Below, piece by piece: positions 57,995-64,000 of a stretch of DNA of 64,000 bases (position 1 is the stretch's first letter; each line of letters begins with the position of its first letter). A program made the translations under genes and the position numbers. The stretch is from NCED01 sp035493955. GTDB taxonomy: Bacteria; Pseudomonadota; Alphaproteobacteria; Caulobacterales; Caulobacteraceae. The DNA lies in assembly GCA_035493955.1 (NCBI GenBank), contig DATJHI010000039.1, positions 1-64,000 of the forward strand, read 5' to 3'. The notes below the pieces were generated by a model. The model saw nothing but the letters and a program-made list of their open reading frames with translations. It did not search any database and was not told the origin of the DNA.

Positions 57995-58361
57995 GGGTCG
58001 TTTCCTTTTTCAGCCATGCAGCCATCTAAAATGAACGTTCGATCTCCGGCTCCGCCGGTCCGGACTGCGCGAGCAGAACCGGGGCCGGAGGCGTGGTGAC
58101 GGAGGCCGGTTTTTCGCATGGATCCCGCTCCGGACGCGTAAAATCGGTAATCCCTGACGATTTCGGCTTAAAATCGGTAACATCTTATGATTTGGTGATC
58201 CAGCTCCGCCGTCACGGGGGCGGTCCGATGCGGTCGGTCCCGTTGACCGACCGTTCCGCCGCCTCGGTCCCGCGCGACGCTTTCGATCGCCAGTTCAAGT
58301 CCTTTGGAGAAGCAGTGCTGAGCAAGCTTTCATTGCCCCCCGCCCAGGCGAGGCGCCTCTG
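57995..58361. other. 367-nt region with a degenerate double-hairpin-like sequence
   Basis: Holds the promoter of the cupin gene and that of the aldo/keto reductase. At 58105-58200 a GCCGGTTTTTCGC ... ATCCCGCTC ... TTATGATTTGG series recalls copy 3 of the dispersed repeat. Within it TAAAATCGGTAA occurs twice (58139-58150, 58169-58180), 30 nt apart. A 44-codon plus-strand frame (58229-58362) ends in TGATG on the reductase start; it may be a leader peptide but I do not call it a gene. Confidence 0.5.
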
Positions 58362-59198
58362 ATGCCTTCGCTGCTGGAGTCCAAGCGGACCGCGCACAAT
58401 GTGGACATTCCAGTCCTCGGCTTCGGTACGGTCGACCTGAAAGGCGATGCCGGCCGCAGCATCCTCGGCGCCGCGATCGAGTGCGGGTACCGTCACATCG
58501 ACACGGCCAGCAAGTATGGCACCGAGCCGGAGGTCGGCGATGCCGTCCGCGCTTCGGACGCGCCGCGCGAGGCGTTCTTCATCGCCACCAAGGTGCCGCC
58601 CGACATGCTGCGGCATGACGACGTCCTGCGCAGCGCCGAGGACAGCCTGCGCCGGCTCGATCTGTCCTACATCGACCTGCTGCTCGTCCATTGGCCGAAG
58701 CGCGGCGTCCCCATCGCCGAGACGATGTCCGCCTTCGCGGCCCTGAAGCAGCGGGGGATCATCCGGAATATCGGCGTGGCGAACTTCCCGATCGCGCTGC
58801 TGGACGAGGCGATCCACGCCTGTCCCGAACCCATCATCACCAATCAGGTGGAATACCACCCCTATCTGGACCAGCGGAAACTGCTCGAAGCCTGCCGCAG
58901 CCGCGGCGTGCTGATGACCGCCTTCAGCCCGATCGGACGGGGGGCGGTGCTCCAGGATCCGCTGATCCAGGCGATCGCCCTTCGCCACCAGCGGACGCCG
59001 GCCCAGGTCACCTTGCGCTGGGTCATCCAGCAGGAGGGGGTGATCACCATCCCCCGGACCAGCTCGGCCGCCCGTCTCGCCGAGAATGCGGCGATCTTCG
59101 ATTTCGAGCTGACGGACGAAGAAATGGCCGGAATCGGAAACCTGCATCGCCCGGACGGCCGCAGAGCCGCTCCGGAGGACGGGCCCGACTGGGATTGA
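58362..59198 (+). CDS. Aldo/keto reductase
   Basis: 278-residue NADPH-dependent AKR of the 2,5-diketo-gluconate reductase type. Catalytic tetrad: Asp and Tyr in HIDTASKYGTE (D,Y), Lys in FIATKVPP, His in LLLVHWPKRG. NADP-binding segment IPRTSSAARLAENAAIFDF. The family motif GVANFPIALLDE replaces the usual GVSNF. It converts aldehydes and ketones to alcohols. It precedes the pseudooxynicotine-hydrolase-like gene by 62 nt and may be part of the same transcription unit. Confidence 0.92.
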   Translation: MPSLLESKRTAHNVDIPVLGFGTVDLKGDAGRSILGAAIECGYRHIDTASKYGTEPEVGDAVRASDAPREAFFIATKVPPDMLRHDDVLRSAEDSLRRLDLSYIDLLLVHWPKRGVPIAETMSAFAALKQRGIIRNIGVANFPIALLDEAIHACPEPIITNQVEYHPYLDQRKLLEACRSRGVLMTAFSPIGRGAVLQDPLIQAIALRHQRTPAQVTLRWVIQQEGVITIPRTSSAARLAENAAIFDFELTDEEMAGIGNLHRPDGRRAAPEDGPDWD

Positions 59199-59260
59199 TC
59201 TGGCGACCCGCCAGCCGGGTGTCGCACGAATGTTGATAAGGTACCGGGAGGCGTCGACCA

Positions 59261-60460
59261 GTGTTTCTATACTTTCCGACCAACTATATGTGGTCCCTCG
59301 CCGTGCTGCGTTGCCTGGCGGGGGGCGGCCTGTTCGGTGAGATAGCCTGGGCCTGCGAGGGTCTGCACGACGCCGCGCGGCAGGAGCCGTCCGGCGACGC
59401 CGAAGCCTGGTGCGCCGCATGGACCAAACTCGCCCGGCAGGTCGCCGAGGTGGCGACGGAAGCGGCGAACGCCGGCAAGGACGTCACCGCCGCGGACGCC
59501 TTCTACCGCGCGTCCCAATACTATCAGTGGGCGGAGGCCTTCCTGGCGCCTGACGACGCGCGGACGACGGACCTCTATGCGCGCCACCTCGACACCTTCG
59601 CGAACTTCGCGCAGCTGTCGTCCCCCCAGATCGAGATCATCGACATCCCGTTCGAAGGGTCATCGCTGAAGGCCTATTTCGTGCCCGCCGAAGGCGCCCA
59701 GGCCCGCTCGCCGGCGGTGGTGCTGTCGGACGGGCTCGACGGCACCAAGGAGGAGATGTTCCTGGTGGCGCGCGCCCTGTCGCGGCGCGGCATCGCCTGC
59801 CTGGGCGTGGACAATCCGGGACAGGGCGCCACCTTGCGGCTGAGCGGGCTTGCCGCCCGCTATGACTCCGAGAAGGCGGCCGGGGCGGCGATCGACTATC
59901 TCGAGACGAGGCGCGAGATCGATTCCGATCGGATCGGCGTCTGGGCCGCCAGCATGGGCGGCTATTATGCGCCGCGCGCCGCGGCGATGGAGCGCCGCAT
60001 CAAGGCCTGCGTCGCCTGGGGCGCCATCTACGACTATCACGCCGTCTGGGCGCGCCGGATCAACTATCGCAGCGGAGAGCCGGCCCAATTCGCCAAGGGC
60101 GCGGCTCTGGGCACCACCGGAGCCCATCTGCTGAAGATCATGGGCGTGGACAGCTGGGACGCGGCGATGACCAAGCTGGAGGACTTCCGCCTTGAGACTG
60201 TCGCCCCCCTGATCCAGTGCGACATCCTGATCGTCCATGGCGAAGCCGACAGGCAGACCACGGTCGAGGAGGCCCAGCGCCTCTTCGCCGCCATCCCCGA
60301 GGGCCGCAAGGCGCTCTGGGTGGTGACCAAGGCGGAGGGCGGCGCCGCCCACGTGCAACTCGACCGGCCCGAACCGACGCTCAGCCGCATCGCCGACTGG
60401 ATGAGCGACCGGCTGTCCGCCGCCGCCCAAGGCGAAGGCGGAGCCTCCCATGCCCGCTGA
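59261..60460 (+). CDS. Alpha/beta hydrolase, 2,6-dihydroxypseudooxynicotine hydrolase-like
   Basis: 399-residue two-domain hydrolase. A helical N-terminal cap (EIAWACEGLHDAARQ, then EAWCAAWTKLARQV and ADAFYRASQYYQWAEAFL) precedes an alpha/beta core with VVLSDGLDGTKEEMF (oxyanion), nucleophile GVWAASMGGYY, Asp in IVHGEADRQT and His in GAAHVQLDRP. The same architecture is known from the C-C-bond hydrolase acting on 2,6-dihydroxypseudooxynicotine in nicotine breakdown and from related esterases. The start is GTG 59261 with GGGAGG upstream. Its end overlaps the ABC ATPase gene by 11 nt, so import and hydrolysis are coupled. Substrate unproven. Confidence 0.82.
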   Translation: MFLYFPTNYMWSLAVLRCLAGGGLFGEIAWACEGLHDAARQEPSGDAEAWCAAWTKLARQVAEVATEAANAGKDVTAADAFYRASQYYQWAEAFLAPDDARTTDLYARHLDTFANFAQLSSPQIEIIDIPFEGSSLKAYFVPAEGAQARSPAVVLSDGLDGTKEEMFLVARALSRRGIACLGVDNPGQGATLRLSGLAARYDSEKAAGAAIDYLETRREIDSDRIGVWAASMGGYYAPRAAAMERRIKACVAWGAIYDYHAVWARRINYRSGEPAQFAKGAALGTTGAHLLKIMGVDSWDAAMTKLEDFRLETVAPLIQCDILIVHGEADRQTTVEEAQRLFAAIPEGRKALWVVTKAEGGAAHVQLDRPEPTLSRIADWMSDRLSAAAQGEGGASHAR

Positions 60461-61280
60461 CCTCGCGCCCGCGTCGGCCGCCCCCGCCGCAGGCGCTACC
60501 GCGCCGCAAATCCTCATGGAGGGACTGGGCAAGACGTTCGGCGGTTTCCAGGCGATCCGGGACGTCGACCTGCGCGTCGAGCGCGGGCAATTCTGCTGCA
60601 TCGTCGGCCCGTCGGGGTGCGGCAAGACCACCCTGCTGCGGATCGTCGCCGGGCTTGAGACCCACACCTCCGGCCGTCTGGCCCTCGCCCATTACGACAA
60701 GGAAAAACCATTGAATTCAATGGTTTTTCAGGAGCAATCCATCTTTCCCTGGATGACGCTCGAGGACAACGTGCGTTTCGGCCTTCGCATGCGCGGCCGC
60801 TCGCGGGCGCAGATGGCCGAGGTCGTCGACTACTATATCGACAAGGTCGGTCTGAGCGCGTTCCGGCGATCCTATCCGCACCAGCTCTCGGGCGGCATGA
60901 AGCAGCGGGTCTCGATCGCCCGGGCCTTCGCCAACGATCCCGAAATCCTGCTCATGGACGAACCCTTCGCGGCGCTAGACGAGCAGAACAAAGCCCTGTT
61001 GCAGGAAGAGCTGCTCAAGATCTGGGAAGAGTCCCGCAAGACGGTCCTCTTCATCACCCACTCCATAGACGAGGCCATCGTGCTCAGCGACCGGGCCCTG
61101 GTCATGACGGCCGCGCCCGGCACGCTGAAATGCGACGTGCCGGTGACGATCCCCCGGCCGCGCAACGTCTACGAACTGAAATCGGCGCCGGCGTACGGCC
61201 AACTGAGCACGCAGCTCTGGCGCGAACTGCGCGACGAAGTGCTGAAAGCCAAAGAGAACAAGGAGGGGACCCCGTCATGA
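60450..61280 (+). CDS. ABC transporter ATP-binding protein (SsuB/TauB/NrtD type)
   Basis: 276-residue importer ATPase. Walker A GPSGCGKTT, Q-loop VFQEQSIFPWMTLEDNV, signature LSGGMKQRVSIARAF, Walker B ILLMDEPFAALDEQ, H-loop LFITHSIDEAI. The spacing and the SIFPWMT segment are those of the sulfonate/nitrate/taurine family. A C-terminal RPRN segment is typical as well. It overlaps the hydrolase by 11 nt and the permease by 4 nt (ATGA). Substrate follows the binding protein at 62215. Confidence 0.92.
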   Translation: MPADLAPASAAPAAGATAPQILMEGLGKTFGGFQAIRDVDLRVERGQFCCIVGPSGCGKTTLLRIVAGLETHTSGRLALAHYDKEKPLNSMVFQEQSIFPWMTLEDNVRFGLRMRGRSRAQMAEVVDYYIDKVGLSAFRRSYPHQLSGGMKQRVSIARAFANDPEILLMDEPFAALDEQNKALLQEELLKIWEESRKTVLFITHSIDEAIVLSDRALVMTAAPGTLKCDVPVTIPRPRNVYELKSAPAYGQLSTQLWRELRDEVLKAKENKEGTPS

Positions 61281-62134
61281 GCCCGTCCGCGCTCCCGCCG
61301 AGCCCGCTCGCGCCGCCCCTCGAGGAACGGCCGCCAAGCCCGCCAACATCGGGCGGTGTGAGGTCGCGCGTCATGACCGAACGGGCCGTGAGCCTGCTGG
61401 CTCCGATCGCCCTTTTGCTGCTTTGGGAGGCCGTGTCCCTGGGGGGCCTGCTCGACCAACGCTTTTTCCCGGCGCCCACGTCCATCCTCAACGCCTTCTA
61501 TTATCTGCTGTTCAAGGCGCCTCGGGACCAGTCGCTGCCCTACCACGTCCAGATCAGCCTCGGACGCGCGATCATCGGCTTCATACTGGGCGCGGCGCCG
61601 GCGGTCCTGCTGGGCGTGATCATGGGGCTCGCGCCGATCGTGCGCGCCGCGATCCAACCTTTGATCGGAGCCATTTTCCCGATCCCGAAGGTCGCCATCC
61701 TGCCGCTGATCATGCTGGTGTTCGGCATCGGCGAGCAGTCGAAATGGGCGATCATCGCCATCGGCGTGTTCTTCCAGGTGCTCATCTCGACCGCCGCCGG
61801 CGTCGCCAACATCGACAAGATCTATCTCGACGTCGGCCGCAACTTCAAAGCCAGCCGGCTGGCGACGTTCTGGCATATCGCCCTGCCGGGCGCTTTGCCG
61901 CTGATATTCGCCGGTCTGCGCCTGGGTTGGGGCATCGCCCTGCTTCTGCTCGTCACCGCCGAAATGGTTTCGACGGACGGCGGCATCGGCTTCCTCATCT
62001 GGAAAGCTTGGCAAACCCTGGCGGTCGAGGACATGTACGTCGGCCTGGTCACGATCGCCTTCCTGGGCATCGTGTCGTTCTGGTTGCTCGACGCCGTGGA
62101 GGCGTGGTTGCTGCCGTGGAAAAAGAACACATGA
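61277..62134 (+). CDS. ABC transporter permease (SsuC/TauC type)
   Basis: 285-residue permease with about six transmembrane segments. A 35-residue Pro/Ser-rich N-terminus is followed by VSLLAPIALLLLWEAVSLGG. The EAA loop is DVGRNFKASRLATFWHIALP and the family phrase GALPLIFAGLRLGWGIALLL follows. The ATG at 61277 overlaps the ATPase stop and has GGAGG upstream. Another ATG inside (MTERAVSL) could give a shorter protein without the Pro-rich part. Forms an importer with the ATPase and the binding protein. Confidence 0.9.
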   Translation: MSPSALPPSPLAPPLEERPPSPPTSGGVRSRVMTERAVSLLAPIALLLLWEAVSLGGLLDQRFFPAPTSILNAFYYLLFKAPRDQSLPYHVQISLGRAIIGFILGAAPAVLLGVIMGLAPIVRAAIQPLIGAIFPIPKVAILPLIMLVFGIGEQSKWAIIAIGVFFQVLISTAAGVANIDKIYLDVGRNFKASRLATFWHIALPGALPLIFAGLRLGWGIALLLLVTAEMVSTDGGIGFLIWKAWQTLAVEDMYVGLVTIAFLGIVSFWLLDAVEAWLLPWKKNT

Positions 62135-62214
62135 AGCCGTGTCCAAAGCGTTCGGGGCAGTCGCCGTCGGCGTCCGCAAGGCTTTCGGCCACCGCTTCAA
62201 CAAGGGAGATCGCG

Positions 62215-63252
62215 ATGACGGGATCGATGACGGGTTTTGATCGCCCTTGGCTGCGGCGATGCCGGATATTGGCGACAGCGGCGTTTGCGCTTGGTCTCGC
62301 CATGGCCCCCGGCGCCCGGGCCCAGCAACCCACCAAACTCAAGCTCGGCGTCGTCTCCGCCCTGTTCGACTCCGGGTCCTTGATCGCGCTCGAAAAGGGC
62401 TACTTCCGCGAACAGGGGCTGGACGTGGAGGTCAAGATCTTTCCCGGCACGGCCGACGCCAACCAGGCGCTGTCGATCGGCGCCGTCGACGTCATCGAAA
62501 GCGGCATCAGCCCGACGATCTTCAACGCCAAGCTTCGCCATATCGACATGAGCATCGTCGCGAGCGCGGGCGCCAATATGCCGGGACACGGAACGATCAG
62601 CGTCGTCCTGCGCAAATCCCTGGTCAAAAGCGGGCGCTACAAGGGACCGGCCGACCTGAAGGGCCTGAAGCTCTCGACGGGACTGGCCGCGCCGACCCAA
62701 TGGCTGCCGTCGATGCTGGCGCACGACGCGGGCGTGGACGACAAGACGATCAACTTCGTGGCCCTGGGCATCGGCAACACCGCCTCGGCCATGGTCAACG
62801 GCGCCATCGACGGGGGCAGCGTCAACGAGCCCTTCGCGACCCTGCTCGTGGAAAAGGCCGACGGCGTCCGCGTCGCGTCCATGGACCAGAAATTCCCCAA
62901 TTTTCCCGCCGGCTATCTGATCTACGGACCGACCTTGACGAAGAAGAACGTCGATGCCGGGCGGCGTTACATGGTCGCCTATTTCAAGGGGATGCGGGAC
63001 TATCGTCTGGCCTTCGGTCCCCAGCGGCAGGGAACCGCGGGCATCATCGCCATCCTCAAGAAATACAATATCCAAATCTCCCCGAGCACGCCGTCGCTGG
63101 GCGTGTCGGAGGACTTGGCGCCGTCCTTCGCCTTCGTGGACAAATACGTCGACTGGCAGATCGCCAAAGGGAACATGCGGGTCAGGCAGGACCCCAAGAC
63201 CCTGGTCGACGATCGATTTCGCCAATACGCGGTGCAGCAGTTGAAACATTAG
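62215..63252 (+). CDS. Periplasmic substrate-binding protein (SsuA/NMT1-like)
   Basis: 345-residue type II binding protein. A signal peptide (LRRCRILATAAFALGLAM ending GARAQ) precedes KLKLGVVSALFDSGSLIALE, KGYFREQGLDVEVKIFPGTA, SIGAVDVIESGISP, and a lobe with LKGLKLSTGLAAPTQWLPS. This arrangement is shared by sulfonate, nitrate and thiamine-precursor (NMT1/THI5) binding proteins. The ATG at 62215 has AAGGGAG upstream; an earlier ATG (62131) overlaps the permease stop and would add 28 residues. The ligand cannot be named; a small aromatic or N-heterocyclic acid is possible given the flanking hydrolases. Confidence 0.88.
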   Translation: MTGSMTGFDRPWLRRCRILATAAFALGLAMAPGARAQQPTKLKLGVVSALFDSGSLIALEKGYFREQGLDVEVKIFPGTADANQALSIGAVDVIESGISPTIFNAKLRHIDMSIVASAGANMPGHGTISVVLRKSLVKSGRYKGPADLKGLKLSTGLAAPTQWLPSMLAHDAGVDDKTINFVALGIGNTASAMVNGAIDGGSVNEPFATLLVEKADGVRVASMDQKFPNFPAGYLIYGPTLTKKNVDAGRRYMVAYFKGMRDYRLAFGPQRQGTAGIIAILKKYNIQISPSTPSLGVSEDLAPSFAFVDKYVDWQIAKGNMRVRQDPKTLVDDRFRQYAVQQLKH

Positions 63253-63261
63253 AGACCGCCC

Positions 63262-64000
63262 ATGCCTTCGGCTGATCTGAACGGCCAGACGATCTACTAT
63301 GAGGACACCGGGGGCGATGGGCCGGTGGTCGTGTTCAGTCACGGCTTCCTGCTCGACACCGACCTGTACAGGGCCCAGGTGGCGGCCCTGCGGTCGCGTT
63401 ACCGGTGCATCGTCTGGGACCAGCGCGGCTTCGGCCGCACCGGCCCGGCTCCGGAAAGCTTCACCTACTGGGACTCCGCCCGCGACGTCCTGGCGCTGAT
63501 GGATCATTGCGGGGTGAAGACCGCCACCCTCGCGGGCCTGTCGCAGGGCGGGTTCCTGTCCCTGCGGGCCGCGGCCCTCGCTCCCGAGCGCGTCGAAGCC
63601 CTGGTGCTGATCTCGACGCGCGCCGGTCTCGACAACGCCGAGACGATCGAGGGCTTCCGGAACCTCAAGGCGGAATGGCAGGCCAACGGCTCGACCAACG
63701 TCGCCGACTTCCTGGCCGGCCTGCTGCTCGGCGACGGCGCCGACCGGGCGCCCTGGTTCGCGAAGTGGGCGGCGATGGAGCGCAGCGCCCTGGCCCACCC
63801 CCTCGACGCCTTGATGGATCGGGACGACTTCACGGCCCGCGCGTCCGAGATCGCCTGCCCCGTCCTCGTGCTCCACGGCGAGGCGGACCCGGCAATCGAC
63901 GTCGCCCATGGCCGCACCCTCGCGGCCGAAATCGGGGACAACGCCGCCCTGGTCCTGATCCCGGGCGCCGGACATGCGCCGCCCCTGACCCACCCGGAGG
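63262..64000 (+). CDS. Alpha/beta hydrolase (cut by window edge)
   Basis: About 246 residues visible; the last few lie beyond the window. The frame has the oxyanion region VVVFSHGFLLDTDLY, WDQRGFGRTG, nucleophile elbow AGLSQGGFLSLRAA, Asp in LHGEADPAID and His in PGAGHAPPL, so the triad is complete. It resembles 3-oxoadipate enol-lactonase and related esterases. The ATG at 63262 follows the binding-protein stop by 9 nt, so it is co-transcribed with the importer. Together with the hydrolase at 59261 it would process the imported compound. Confidence 0.88.
   Translation, partial: MPSADLNGQTIYYEDTGGDGPVVVFSHGFLLDTDLYRAQVAALRSRYRCIVWDQRGFGRTGPAPESFTYWDSARDVLALMDHCGVKTATLAGLSQGGFLSLRAAALAPERVEALVLISTRAGLDNAETIEGFRNLKAEWQANGSTNVADFLAGLLLGDGADRAPWFAKWAAMERSALAHPLDALMDRDDFTARASEIACPVLVLHGEADPAIDVAHGRTLAAEIGDNAALVLIPGAGHAPPLTHPE

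Noticed and set aside
58229..58362. 44-codon frame ending in TGATG on the aldo/keto reductase start
   Set aside because: Coupling is suggestive, but there is no clear ribosome-binding site and its composition looks random; could be revisited as a leader peptide.

Overview
The window is GC-rich and gene-dense and looks like a chromosomal stretch of a Caulobacterales-type alphaproteobacterium (Caulobacter/Phenylobacterium/Brevundimonas relatives). The signs are a MucR zinc-finger regulator, an HWE-family sensor kinase, long TonB-dependent receptors, the alphaproteobacterial order dxs-ispA-xseB-deacetylase, a cobA-DUF2849-cysI-DUF934-cysH sulfur operon, and a dispersed double-hairpin repeat present three times. 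Taxonomy is inferred from gene content only.

Layout. 0-9 kb: isoprenoid and housekeeping genes on the minus strand (dxs fragment, ispA, xseB, deacetylase, Nudix, S1/P1 nuclease, PhyH dioxygenase, GST), then a DEAD-box helicase and an RcnB-like periplasmic protein. 9.2-12.9 kb: an accessory islet of lower GC, bounded by near-identical 38-bp REP-like sequences. It holds an S74 (endosialidase-chaperone) tail-type protein, a SAM methyltransferase and the remnant of a second S74 protein. 12.9-18.0 kb: assimilatory sulfate reduction operon with its siroheme methyltransferase and a ferredoxin-NADP reductase; a 21-bp inverted repeat lies in its promoter region. 18.1-25.9 kb: LysR regulator, Tat-exported flavoprotein, two tandem double-hairpin repeats, HPt and MucR regulators, a second S1/P1 nuclease, CorA, a malonyl-CoA-synthetase-like ligase, tRNA-Lys.

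26.2-49.1 kb is the most distinctive region, a catabolic island. A flavin reductase, aldehyde dehydrogenase, luciferase-type monooxygenase, alpha/beta hydrolase and CMD protein are translationally coupled and are followed by a betaine-type ABC importer. Convergent to them are a class III aminotransferase, a succinate-semialdehyde-dehydrogenase-like enzyme, an Lrp regulator, alanine dehydrogenase, an M20 amidohydrolase and a TonB receptor. A PucR-type regulator is divergent from an AA_synth protein, another semialdehyde dehydrogenase and a Tat-exported amidohydrolase. The enzyme set resembles known ring-opening routes for pyridine and N-methylpyridinium betaines (trigonelline, Tgn enzymes) that end in succinate semialdehyde. 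This is an inference, and the substrate is unknown.

49.2-54 kb: a TonB receptor-YfiR-HWE kinase-receiver operon with a palindromic candidate operator. 54-56.6 kb: a small membrane protein, an FtsZ paralogue, and a divergent small protein resembling the RNA polymerase alpha C-terminal domain. 56.7-64 kb: SDR, cupin, aldo/keto reductase, then a pseudooxynicotine-hydrolase-like enzyme coupled to an Ssu/Tau-type ABC importer and a final alpha/beta hydrolase cut by the window edge.
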